Assembly (NCBI GenBank): GCA_013397075.1
Contig: VWZS01010887.1
Coordinates: forward strand, 208,997 to 272,996
Direction of reading: 5' to 3'
Length of the DNA: 64,000 bases
Source of the DNA: Rhabdornis inornatus
Taxonomy: Eukaryota > Chordata > Aves > Passeriformes > Rhabdornithidae
The translations under genes and the position numbers were made by a program. Of the stretch, positions 1 through 13,300 are shown in pieces (the stretch's first letter is position 1; the number at the start of each line of letters is the position of its first letter). The notes below the pieces were generated by a model. It was not told where the DNA came from. It saw only the letters and a program-made list of their open reading frames with translations, and searched no databases.

Positions 1-52
1 AAAGACTTCAAATGCTACCAAAACCAGCTTTTTTCCATTCTGAATGTCTCTT

Positions 53-58
53 TTTATT
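53..58 (-). promoter_or_regulatory. RYR2: distal polyadenylation signal AATAAA
   Basis: TTTATT on the plus strand is AATAAA in RYR2 sense. A G/T-rich downstream element (GGTTTTGG type) follows within 30-50 nt. This is the best candidate for the main 3' end of the transcript. Confidence 0.5.
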
Positions 59-231
59 TGTAAAGACTGGCATTACAATTGAAAAGGACTCAAAATGGAG
101 TAATGTATACATCATTGGTGTTTCATGATGCAACTGATGGAGTCCCTGAATGGATATTGCTTCAACTTTGTTTTAAAAAATAATTTAACAAGAAAATCTT
201 CAACTCCACTATCGATCACAGGTGGCAGAAA

Positions 232-259
232 TGAAAGAAAGAAAGAAAGAAAAAAAAAA
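232..259. repeat. (GAAA)n microsatellite with A tract
   Basis: Five or so GAAA units run into ten A residues. In RYR2 sense this is a TTTC/poly-T tract between the two candidate polyadenylation signals. Confidence 0.8.
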
Positions 260-349
260 GGAAACCAAAATTACTGTCAAATTCATAACATATATTCATA
301 TTGTTGGTTGATGACACTTGTTCCAGATGTACAATAAAGCCCACAACAC

Positions 350-355
350 TTTATT
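350..355 (-). promoter_or_regulatory. RYR2: proximal polyadenylation signal AATAAA
   Basis: A second canonical AATAAA in RYR2 sense, followed by a GTGTTGTGGG-type G/T-rich stretch. It would give a 3' UTR of about 0.9 kb. Alternative use of the two sites is inference. Confidence 0.35.
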
Positions 356-1235
356 ACTATGGATATAATTACTGTGAATGTTTTTTCATGTTGATCAACT
401 TGTTTCTGAAGGCTGTTTTTTGATTGTTTTAAACTTGCATAATAAACATGCAATGAAACATTTCTTGTTAAAGTGTTTTTTGCAGCTGTCTTGTATTCAT
501 ACAAAGATTTCATAAAGTAGCAGTGTTGTATCAGAGCATTACCAAAATAAGAGCAAAAGCTAAAGAGGAAGGTAAATGTGAAATGAACTTGATGAGAATA
601 ACCTAATCTTGTCCTGAGACACTCCAGTCTTATTAAAAAGATGTGCACAATCAAATCCCTTCCTCCCAAACCCACCAAAACCACAAAATAAATATTAAAT
701 TGGAAGGGAAGACATAAAGAAAAAAAAAATTATGTTGTCATGCACTCATCTTCTGCATAGCTCAACCCACATATAGTAAGGCACTATTTCCCCACAACTT
801 AGTGTCCACAACAATCTTTTATGGTGCTCTGTGAACTACATATAGTTCCTTCCAGGATGATGAAATAAACAGACCAAATGAGTGTTGCTACCATGTCACC
901 CCCACGTGTGATCTTTTAGACAAGGGTATCATCTGGCAGTTTCAAAAATAAGCTGTATCAAGTCTCTACTTGTGTGTGCATGTTATGTATAGGGACATCT
1001 TTTGTCTGTGCAAGTGGTTGGTTTGGTTCCAAAGTTACTGTAATTTTTCATTGTTCTTTACTCCAGTGTTCTCAAAGCAAATACACAAGAAAATAAAAGT
1101 GCAGTCGAGTCATTAAAAACAGAGCTTTGGTGCTCCAAAACGCACACAGCTTTGGGGATTTAAGAAATCTTTCAGACATTCCCAAAAGAGCTGGGAAACA
1201 CATGGACATTTTTGTCCAGAAATCCTCATTTTTGC

Positions 1236-1331
1236 TTAGTTGAGCTGGTCTTCATATTGTTTTCGGAAGCAATCACCAGCAGGGAAAAACTCCCAGCACC
1301 GTTCTTGATACATTTTCCATACATATGATTC
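1236..1331 (-). CDS. RYR2: RYR2 exon 105 (last coding exon)
   Basis: It encodes 31 residues from ESYVWKMYQ to KQYEDQLN, then TAA. The acceptor is ttcag|GAA, phase 0. This is the end of the cytosolic C-terminal domain, which packs against the zinc-binding fold and couples the activating Ca2+ site to S6. It appears identical to the mammalian C-terminus as I remember it. Confidence 0.97.
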   Translation of the reverse strand, partial: ESYVWKMYQERCWEFFPAGDCFRKQYEDQLN

Positions 1332-4300
1332 CTGAAAGAAGCACACAAATTATTTAACTTGATTTAATGAGAAATCATCAACCATTAACTTTTTTCTCTT
1401 TTATTTATATATCACTTCACGTTTTTGATTCTGTGCATGCTAGGTTGTTGAATATCGATCTACAACATCAGGCTAATGATTTTGATTAGTTTAGAATAGC
1501 TTTTAGGTTTTTGTCAGCTGGTCAAAAGGCACTATAGAGATGCACAGAAGAGAACCAGTTAGTTTAGTTCTTTTTGCATATGCAGGAGCACTGTAAAGCT
1601 CAATTAAAGCTGGCCACAAGACAAATAGCAGGGTAAGCAGAATATTTTCTGTCATAGAAATTGGACTGAATTTTTTCATCAGTCATTTCAAAAACTTGTC
1701 TGCAAACAATACATAAACCAAAATGACTTTTATAGTCAGTATTTTCTGAGTCAGAGGTGTTTGGTATTTCTTCCTTTCTGATTATTTGTTTGGGTAGAGT
1801 TCTGTATCGAGACATTCCAAAGAATAGTAAAGAATATGTCAGTTTATTTCTATTTTAATCACACCACTTAAATGTGCTTTTTATTATGCAAATTTCATAG
1901 TAGAAAGGGCATATGTTACACCAGTTACAGAATCATAGAATTATTTAGGTTGGAAAAGACCTTTTAGATCATTGAATCCAACCATAAACTAGTGCCAAGT
2001 CCACCACTGAAGAATATTCCTAGAAGTAGTATGCAGCACTCCTAATTTTCAAACTTGAACCTAACAGTATCAAAACTGAATAGTTAGCAGAAATCTGTCT
2101 TAAGTGAATACAGTAGGACACACTGCCAAGAAAACGGAAAGTGTAAATAAAAAAGACTTTTAAAAATCTCAGTTAGTATTAAATTCTCAATTGATGACTG
2201 GATTTTCAAAAATAGCAAAGCAAACACATAAAATCTCATTCTGGACAAGGCTGAGATTTATGGAAAGAAGATGATTACAGCACACATATCAGAGTCCAGA
2301 AAGAGTAAGCTACATAGATCCATAGCAAATCACCCCTCTGACCCAAATCTGTAGGGCTAGATATGTGATACTATTCTGTTCTTTTGGGTTTTGACCTGCA
2401 ACACAGGAACATTTGCTTGGTCAGCAGAAAGACTACTATAAGGAAAGAAAAAGACTGTAAATTTGATACATTTTCTTAGTGACTTATAATATACTTAAAG
2501 GAAGTTGAAGGGGGCACCAGAAGTTTGAAAGAACAGAGAATAACAAAGAAACCTACAGAGAAAAGTTCACATAGTTTTCATTTTAAATATATATACAAGT
2601 TCTTTCATATGGACTTATTAAGGAATGTAGACATAGAAAACTATATGTAAATGATAATAATAAAAGACAAAGACTATTAAAAAAGGAATCTAAAGGGAGA
2701 AATGAAGAGTGCTGCTTTCACAGAATACTTGAATGTTCTGTTTCTCATTATTTTTGTTGATGGTATGTATTTATATTTTGAGGAAATAACAATTTAAAAA
2801 TAACAGGTTCAGATACTAAAAAAGGAATAGAAAGTGCTACAGAATTTCTAGTCCCTAACACTAAGGAACTAAAGTCTTAAGAATTGCTTAGAAGAATGAG
2901 AATTAAGTTCCATACCATATAGGTTATCCATTAGAAAAACATTCATTTTTCCAAGCCTGAATGATTTTTATTTTAGAATTGGCTGACACTATAGAGTTGT
3001 TCAACCTACCTGTCCTGTATGCTCAGTTTCATCTTTGTTAATAAGATACATCAGAAAAAACCTACAAGGAAAGAAACAGCTATTATGAATAGAGTGTATA
3101 GAAACATTAGGTAACCCACAAGGAGATGGATATTCTTCAGCATGTACAGTGATAATGCTGTTCATGGACTTACAAGTTCCAGATTTCTATCTATGATAAT
3201 ATTCTGAGACAGATTAAACACTTTCCTGACACTGTTGACATTAATTGTTCAATGAGTAATATATTAAAATGCATGACAGTCAGTTTGACTTACTGTAGTT
3301 AGCAACTCAGTTTAAATGAAGATTTTCTAAACTTTCTAATCTGAAAATTACAACAGACATTTTCTTGCCCACAAAAACCCACTTGGACGCAGACAGAAAA
3401 TGGTAATTGGAAATTTCTTTTTTCCCTCTTCCCACTGAATAAAAAATGCTGAATGTATTGAAGAGATTTATGTTGTTGAAATTACAGGTTGGGGCTATTT
3501 TAGTAGTGCATGCAAGATCAACATGAGCAGAAAAGAACTTGTAAAAAAAAAAACATCCGTCCTGAGGGTTTAAGCTGACATACACTGGGTGATAATTTCA
3601 AAATTTCACTCATAAGAGACATTCTCTCCAAACATACATAAAAACATAAAATATGATCATGCACAAAAAGAAAAAAAAACAATTCCTCAGGCTGAGGCAC
3701 TTTAAAGCAAGTATGCTATAGTATGGTATTTGTTCAGTATTTAGTAAATAGGAACAAAAACCTGTATAATAGCACTTTCAACGTATTTTGTTTGCACAAC
3801 CTGTTTTTCAGATAGAAGGTTTTTATAGGGATGTTTGACTTTGCAGTGTCATTATTTCGTGCATTTACAGTGACAGTTTAAAAACACAAAGATACAATCC
3901 ATCCCCTGCTTCATACTGACAGCACTAGTATAAAATACACTCTGGCACTGGATTTTCATGCATGAGAGGAACAGCATGATACAGTGGTTGTAGACTTGAT
4001 AATTGGCTTTATTTAGTTGTCACTGGTGCTCTGCCTGGATTTTCCAAAGGTGGACCTGATGCCCTTGGTTGATCCCTCTCATCTCTAGCTTCTCATTAAA
4101 GTTCCCCTACCTCTCTTTGTCCCCAGTTCTCTTAGTCAGCATCAGCACTCCACACAAAATATTTTGTCCAATGTAAGTTTTTTGTCTTACTTCTGTGTTT
4201 TTTACCTCTTTCCACCAGTCTCCAGGCCAGGTCATACTGCTTCTCTGTACCTTACACACCTCATTTAGTTTTACAATTTATGTGGCCTCTGCAGCCACAT

Positions 4301-7300
4301 ATCAAGTTCATTTCCACCTATAACCTCATACAAACTTCTTGTGCTACAACCAAGCTGGAAAGTAGGATATGAAACTTGGTAATTCCTTGCTGTCACTGCC
4401 ACAGAATTATACATTCAAAAAGTATAAGTGCACATCAAAGCTGAACAGTACCTACTATTACTTATGCAAGAGAGGTAATCAGGTACCTGAGGAGGCTGCA
4501 AGGATCATGAGCTAGTGAGGAGTGCATTTTTAGTGTACTCACAAATAATTGGCCAAGTTGTGCTCCTGTAGCGTGTGTGTTTCAAAGCCATGAGGCACTG
4601 TATCAAAGTAGTCATTTCCTATTCCACAGATAAAGCACTTTGTCTAGAAGAAAGGATACAGAGCACTTCAACACTACATGTAACATTTGTCCTGCTTTCA
4701 GAAAAGGCAAAAAAAGTAACAATTTTCCTGAAAATGGCAATGCATCGCATATAATATGCGCTGAACAGAAAGGCTTTTCTTTTAATGATTCAGACCGGAT
4801 ACCTCAGTAAAAACACTTGAATAGAAGCTTAGCTACCATCAGAATAGCTTCTTACTGTTCAAAAAAATAAATCTTTGCTAGTTCTAAGTGAACAGGTATC
4901 AGGACACAGAGTGGCATACAATGGTCACAGCTGACTTTTTTAATGTTAAGCAGCAGTTACTGTGACACATGGCAATATTTACTTTGATGCTTCTCCAGCT
5001 GAAACGGAATATTTTCCAAGTTCACATTACAAAGCGCAGCTGGTTTGCAACACTTTCCTGACTTCTAACATATGAACTTCAATGACAGAATAGAAAACCA
5101 CAAAGTACAGGATACTTTCACACATATACTAACCAAAGAAAATTATATCTGAGATTAAATGTAACATTACAGTGTTAATACCCTGTGTTAGAACCCTCTA
5201 GTTTGAAGATCCAAAAGACTTAAATAGCCACAATGCAATTAATTATAATTCATATTGTATGATATCAGACCATGTATAGGACTGCATTTTCCTGTTAGTC
5301 TGAAAAACTATCCACTGTCCAAATCATATTTTGACTGAAAAAATACACTCATGAACTCTGAAAGTAGGTATGGTTGAGCAACAGAATGTTCTTACCTCCA
5401 TGTCTTCCTTAACTTGCTCTTGCTGATCTCTTAACTCACCAAAAGCATCAATAATTAAACCTAGGGTTAAGTTAAAACAATAGTTAATGTTCAAGAACAA
5501 AATTGTGACAAAGAATATTTAGAAATCCAGGGATAACATAACTCTGATAAGGAATATTAAATGAGAATCTTCTGCAGAAATAATAGAAGCCAATATACAT
5601 TCCAAAGACAACAAAGCCATAAGGAAAAAAGAGCAAGCCAAAGAAACTCCAGCAACATGGCTGGCAGTACCATTTTGAATTATAAAATGGGACAAGCAGC
5701 CTTCTGTTTTATTCCCAGTACTCTCATCTTGACTTAATACATTAAGATATATGTGGGTTTAGAGTGATTAAGGCCCTACTATAGAAAAAAAAAATACTGT
5801 ACATTTAACAGTTAAGATATTTATTACGTGGCAGATACAGAGGCCCAGAGCTCCATGCATCCTCTCTCAAGATAGCTGTCATGTAGTACAAGCTTCTACT
5901 ACAGGGACTCTGACAAAAGTAAGGGGTCATTTGAAAGAGATACAGAAAGAAGAAGAAAGAGAATCACAGGCTCTACAGCTCAGATTAGGAACGGCTTATA
6001 ACATTCCCTTCACTTACTCCAATACAAATAAGAACTAACTCCACAATGACTATTGACACTCCTGTACTCCTGTACAAAGCTTGACAATTAAGGACTCTTT
6101 TCTTCAGCCACTCTCAAAATGAAGAAACGAACCACATGAGATACGCCACTTCAGGGTATAAAAAATTTTCCACCCTCCCCAAGCCTTTTAAAAGAAAACT
6201 GTTGCTTGAGTAAGAGTAATAAACAATTTACCACAAGCTCAAAGTTGCCTTTTGAATTTCCTTGTAGTGAGTGAGAAAGCACCCTTACTGCCATCAAAAG
6301 TATCCTAAGTTATCTGTCAGCTGACAGAAAGCAATGAGGTATCAGTATTTATGACAGCAAGTGAACCCAGCAAAACTATTTATCAAATTTTCCAAAACTG
6401 AGATTATACTTCTGTTAATTTGTGCAAACTTTAATAAAAAACGACCTTTTGGGCATTATTTACAATATTTTAAAGGTACAGTATGAAAACAAGCAGGGGT
6501 TTAAGTAGTTCAGGCAATAACAGTGAACATAATGAATATAATAAAAAAATCCTTGACATGCCAAAATAAGATATCCACTATCCAGATTACAACAGTGAGA
6601 AACACTATCAGACAAACTGTTTCACTGAAATTCCAAAGCTAACTAATGGCAGATAACTTTCCACTGTCATTAAGCAGGCTATACTAAAGCTGTTTCATAC
6701 CAAGCACCTTTTTTACTCTTAGACATTGTTCAAACAAGGAGGCATCACACAAAACAGCAATTTTTATGCAAGAAAAGATTTAACCTCTAAAAACTATGGT
6801 CCAATTTTCACACCACTATTACCAATCTGAGGATCTGCCAGATAGTCAAGAACTTATGATGTTGGCAGGGGAAATACTGGCAGCAGTACTGATTTTGTTC
6901 ATGAAAGCTCATGTAGGATGGGTTACACTGAAGGACAATTTTAAGCTGTGCCATAAGATTTCCATAGGAGGCTTTTAGAAAGGGCAATGACAAGACAGAA
7001 ACTGCAGTGACATCAGTATTCTTAGGGCAAAAAAATTCTTTTTTTTCTATTGATCCAATTAGAGCCTGTTGATTTTACAAAGACTCGGAAGAGCAATGTA
7101 TAAGTCAGCTGGGTGTGATTTTCTATATAAGTTTGTCGTTCATGATCTGCCCTGCTCTTCTGTCTGAATCTTAGGTTTGTGATTACCACAGCACTAAGAT
7201 TTTTGTACTGCTAAATGCTTTCAGTCCCACTGAGGATTACAAATGCATACCTTGGATAATTGCAAGCAGGATGACAATCACAAAGAAGAAGAAAGTGATA

Positions 7301-10300
7301 TCAAAGATAATCCGATAGATTTCATATTCGTCTCCTGCTGGATCTTCTATTTCATCACCAATGCCTCCTCCTGCACGTACCCCAACGTACATATGAAACA
7401 TGTAGCACTAGAAAAGACAAAACAAAGGTATACAAAGGCTGTTTGCAGCTAAAAGCAAAAATATCCAGTGTTACAAATTCAGTAATTGGTAGAACTGGTC
7501 TGTGGTCTAGGAACTATGACATGCCAAGCCATCTTTTTCTCTCCTTTGAGATTATTCATATTTCTGATGGAGGGGAATTGCTGGTGTGCAGCTGAAGCTG
7601 CAGTATTTCATGTTTTGTCATTATGTAGCAATTCAATAAGATCAAAAGTTCAACTAACAGAAGCTCAGCAGCATCCCATGATTCATGTAAAATCATTTCA
7701 GCAGTGTAAATAGGAAATATCATCACCACTATAGCCATCCCCTTTTCCAATTTCCTAGCTCAAAAGTGAATGATTTTCCCTGTTTTTAGTGTTTCAAATT
7801 CAAATTTAAAAATAAACAACACTCTTCCCCAAGCCAAAATAAAACTCACAACCAAGCAAAATCTTTGTGAATGTTTGTGTGGAGAACAGGCTAGTGATTG
7901 AAAATGTCTGAGAATAATATTGTGAAACTATGATACGAAAAGTGGTATAATAGGTCTGTCAGTGCAGTTGCCTGAGATGCTGAAAATACAAAATTTCCAG
8001 TTTTATCATGCTATAATTTAATAGAAAATTATGGTATCACTATCTAGAGGTCTAGAGCAGGGGATTGGATTTCTTCTTTAAGCAGCTTTGCAAACTACAG
8101 GTTCTCATCCTCTATCAAAAAATAGTGATGACAATAACTAACTCCTAAATCCTAACCATACAAAAAATCTATTCTTCTATTTCTATGCCACACTGTCCCC
8201 AAAATCCCTTCTGTAACAAACTGATATAGTTTCTTATATCAGTTATATTCTTATATTCTTACCATACAATGCTGAGTGACCCTTTCCTGAAAAATCTAAC
8301 AGATTTAGTTTCTAGAGACAGTTTAGACTGGAAGACTGAAAGGTAATAATTCACTTAATGAGTGAATGTATTGTTACTTATCTAAAAAGTTTTGGGGGTT
8401 TTATTTCTAAAAAAATTATGTACATTCATTTTTCTTTTAAATGCCATTTCAAGTCATAGTGCTTTTACAAGAGACAACCCCGATTTTACAGCATAACACG
8501 TTATTCTAACTCATTCCTGTACAATATTATAGCCTTGTGATATGTGTGTTTTCTGAGAATTACAGAGCAGGTCAGGTCAGAGTGACTTCATGAGGTCTCT
8601 ACTCCAAGTAGAGCCCACTATAACCTCAGAAAAAAATGTTCTAGGCTTTATCCAACCTAAGGATGGAGACTGCAACAACCTCTCTGAGCAACATGATCCA
8701 TTGCTTGGCTCCCCTCAGTCAGAACACATTTTTCCACTTTATGTCCACAGTCTTCTGCCATGCACTTCCTGTTAGGAGCTTGGATTGGTCTTCCCAATAA
8801 TCTTTCTGCAGACACTGGGAGCTCCTCTTACACACCCTCCACCCTGAGACTTTCTCTTCTCTAGGCCAAACGAGCCCATTTCCCTCTGACTCTCTTCCCA
8901 CAGTAAGTGCTCTACCACCTGACAATTTAACAGCCCTTCACTGATTCATGTTCCAATTTACCTGATTTTGGCGTGCCCAATGTCCCAAACCAGACAAAAA
9001 TACAGACACACTACTCTGCTTCAACAGTTTATCTATTTATTTGTCTTTTAAATGTTGTTGACTCCCTGGAAGAGATTCACATTGCATAGCACATGGAAAT
9101 ACATTTAACTGTGGTGCATGATTGTTTTTGGAGAGATATTAAGGGCAATGCATCTTGGAAATTCTTTGTGGTTTAAGCTCTACCTACCACCCATAACTCC
9201 GAAGCCTGGCACCATCTTAGTACAAAATAATTTAAGGCAGTTCTGAACATAGTAGTTACTGAACTGCCTATTAAAGATAACTATAGCAATTCATGCTAAG
9301 AGAAACTGATGGATTTCAAAGCTTAAAGAAGAGTTTACGTGTGAAACTTATGAAAATGCTTGCCTATAACTGACCCTCCTCCTGAATGACCTGCTGAATT
9401 TCAAGATTCAGAAGTGCTGCCCTTTAGCCAGCTCAGCTTCACACCTGGTTGTTTTGCATTTTTTGAACAACTGTAGCGAAGTACAGCACCACATTTCTTC
9501 TATTCCTTTATAGATGAGTTTGTTAAGCATGCACAAGATCTATTTGTTGAGGATGTTCATCACACTTGCCCCTTTGCTTTCAACTGCAATATTTCCTGCC
9601 TGCTGGCTAATGATATGATTGTATGAATACCAATTAACAAGAAGGTCAGGACAAAACCACAACAGCTTGAGAAAGAGAAAAAAACAGAAAGCAAAATAAG
9701 ACTTACTGTTAGCATATCATCACATTTCATGTCTGGCATATCGCCGTCTTCACTCTTGTTGTAGAACTTGCGGAAAAAATTGAATGCCACTACTGTATAC
9801 AAGTACACCACTACTGCCAGTAATCCCACTGTTAGGACAAGCTGGAAAACAAAATTACAGAATGGGTGTAACACCACTACAGAATTTTGATTTACCTTTT
9901 CTTTCAGAAAAGAAAAAGGAAACTAACAATAACCTGTATGTACTAGCAGCAGGAAACCTTTTGCTTTTTTATACATTTTTATAACACAGAGTAATGTATC
10001 TGCATATTCTCATGCAAAGACCGTGCATTTCACTTTATTTTTCATTTTTATGTTTCACAAATGGAATTACAAAGACAAATCTTACGGATAAATACACAAT
10101 GAAACAATCCATCAGACTCATGTACAATCCCCATAATCAGATAAAAAAATCTGAAAATTCACTACCTAACAGTAATATTAATATCCCCTAGTATATAATT
10201 AATTGAAATAAATAATAATAAATTGAAATTAATTAAAATAAAGTTATCTACTAATTTAATAGGAAAGCAACTTTTTTTTTTTACACGTATGAAAGCACAT

Positions 10301-13300
10301 ATTAAAAAACACCTGTTTGTAATATTTTAGTATCTCAGAAAAGCAGCAACAAGTACTCCATTGCTCAACCACAGCATCATTCAGATTTTGCTCTGAGCTT
10401 AATGGAAATCAGCTCAGGGAGGGAGTTTCAGTATCCTGTAAATTGATATTTCAGTTGTGTAGCTCCCAGATCTAAAAAGTTCCTTAAAAATAATGCCCTC
10501 TTAGCTCATAGGTAATTTGCTAAAACTTCAGGACTATTTTTAGAAGGGAGAATACTTTTTCTTTTGCTTACAAATCCCATTGTCTAATTTCCTCATCAAG
10601 TTCTAGAGCTCATGATGAAAGAACATTTCTGTTGTTCACCTGCAGAGCACCTGACTCAAGTAACGAAGGGATCTTTCCTGTGTACTCCTTAAGTAAAAAA
10701 GCAGAGCAGAGATGACAGTGGATACCTGTTTGCCATTGTGGGTAACTGATGACAGGATAGTTCGTAATGTCTTGAATCCCATTGCAATGTCAAGGAGGTG
10801 AGCAGCGAAGAAAAAATTGTTGTAATGGCCAAGGACTGACATGGTCATGTACCAGGCTAGGTAAAGGAAAGACTAACAGAAAAAACAAGTACATTCAAAA
10901 TAAAATTCATGGCTTTCATCTTGAATTTAATTCAAGACAATAAGGAAGAGTAGAAATTTCTCAAATATGCTTTTCTTTAAATAGAAAACAGTTCTTTTTA
11001 AACAGAGAATTTTCTAGATATCGTTGAGAATTTTCTATTAGTGGAACAATATTAAATGCTCAAATTAAAACTCAATGAGATATGGGCAAAATCAAGAAAT
11101 TCAGAATTTATATTAGAAAAACTAATTCTGAAATGTTTAAACTCTTATTTGCAAATGTCTCTACTGTAAAATTTTTTTTTCTGATTTAAATGGCTTTTAA
11201 TAATTTCTAAATAATTACATCAAAATACTAATGCCCAAAGTTAGCTAATGACAATTATAGGACTCTGCAAGCAACAAAAGGAATTATAAAATTAAATTGA
11301 TCTACTAAAACTCTTATTTAAACATATAAATATTATTTATGTAACTAAAAATGTAAATTTCATTTGATCCTCTATCAATTAATTTTTATTGAACTTAAAG
11401 ACAGGTACTTTTAAGATAAATTATATTCCATTCCTTAAGAAAATACTAGTCCCAAGCAAACACTGTTTACAGATCATGCTGCCTCTAGACCTGGAGGCTT
11501 ACTGTTTTCACTTTTCCTGAGAACCTTCAGATTACACTTGCATTTTCCATCTGTCCTAGTTCCAAAATAATTTTTCCCCAACTGTTTTTCTTACCAGTAA
11601 ATTTAGTAATTAGGCAAACAATAATTGTAAGACTGAAAAATCATATGATGACTGACTTCTTAAACTGCATTTTAACAGTCTTGTTTATCTCTCCTTCTTT
11701 TTTTGCTTTTAAAGATTCCCTTTTTCAAATTACTGAAATAATTTGTGTCATTCTGTGATACATCTTACTATTGGTTTCAGTGATACAAATTCAGGAATTC
11801 CGGATACATTAACTATATTGATCTGACTGTGCTCTAGGAATATTCAAGTGTTCATAATACTTACGAACAATAGGAAAAATGGCAATTAGCATTTATGCAG
11901 TCAGTTTTCTAATTCTACAGTGCAGTGCTTTCTTATTGCTTCTAATAAACCATATCAGACAGAGGGCAGGAATTGACTGAGGTTCTATTAACTATGACCA
12001 ATGTAACCGTGAAAATATTTTGACAATGTCTCTTTAAGCTTTCAAGATTTTCTTCTTGTAGTAAAAAAAATATAAACCAGAGTATTTCACACCTCTCCTT
12101 GAAGTACTTTGCATTAACAAGTGCATATTTCATTTTATAGCATCAATATATGTATATGCATATACTGAGAAACTTACATTATCGGTGAAAACAACTCCTA
12201 ATTTCCACATCTGATACTTAACATCAATGGAATTTAGCCTGTAAAAATAAAAAAAAAATTGCATTTTATAGCAAAACACAACTGGAGAACATGAAACAAT
12301 CTGTAGGAAGTGTATTGCCACATAACAGGAGTCAACATCTGATCAATTTCTCCAAAAGCTGAAATACATCAGAACCTTGTTGTAATTCACACTTTTTACT
12401 CTGGAATGAATCTGTCAAAAAATTTAAAAATCCAACAAAAAAAAAAACAAAAAAAAACAAAAAAACAAAACACCAAAAAAAAGGCAAAAATCAAATTCAT
12501 AAGTACTATTTTGAATTCCTCAGACCTAATGCCGATTGATTTCTAAAATGCTATTTTGCTGAAATAAGTGAAATAAGCTGTCTTTAAAATCCATGGAGAA
12601 AAAAGTATTTTATTTTCTTTTTAATGCAACCCACATAAGCCTGAAGTAGTTAGTCAAAAAAGGTAACAAATTTTGCACCATAAAATGCCAATTCTTTACC
12701 TTAGTTATTATAGCATACCTTGAATGACACAATTGGATGACATTAAAGACAGACAAACTTAGACCAGATGAATCTCAGAGCTTGTTCAGAAAATTGACCC
12801 ATTTTTCTAAGGATGTAAGGAAAATCATTAATGAAAATATGGTAATTCTTACTAGTTAATGAATTTTGATATAGGAACTTAGGAAAATCTTCCTCCATTA
12901 ATGTTACTTTTTGTAAAGTAGAAAGCATTCCATCAGATAAAAAACATTCCTTACTAATTGTCAGCTAGGTAGGAAATATCCTTTTTATTGCACTATGTTA
13001 AATTTTGTGCCAGTCACTGAATATCAACAGGGGATACTTCATTGAAAATGGTGCCAGTTGACCATTACAAAAAAGAAAGCATTGAACCAAAACAAAACAA
13101 CGAGTTACAGGGTGCCTGTCAGCTTTCTGTGTGTCTTGAAGACAGACCATAGAATAGATTATTATTATTTGAGATACCCTGCACAAAGCCTCTGAAAAGA
13201 TCCACTAGGCTTAAGATTGCCAAGTAAATAATCAAATGAGGAGGTATTTTACATTAGCATCCATAAGTGGAAAAGTTTGAAATTGAGATTCCTACATGTG

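Larger units (their letters stand above)
38..1235 (-). other. RYR2: RYR2 3' untranslated region (probable extent)
   Basis: The sequence follows the TAA stop at 1236-1238 on the minus strand. The distal end is set by an AATAAA hexamer at 58-53, followed in transcript sense by a G/T-rich stretch at about 27-10, the usual layout of a cleavage site. About 1.2 kb is a reasonable 3' UTR length. Open frames inside it, such as 283-684 on the minus strand, resemble nothing I know. The end is inferred, not observed. Confidence 0.55.

Noticed and set aside
283..684. 133-codon minus-strand frame downstream of the RYR2 stop
   Set aside because: Lies in the probable 3' UTR, has no recognisable motif and spans one candidate polyadenylation signal.
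8590..8925. Short frames on both strands in the GC-richer block
   Set aside because: Explained by a diverged CR1-like fragment; no conserved reverse transcriptase or endonuclease motif.
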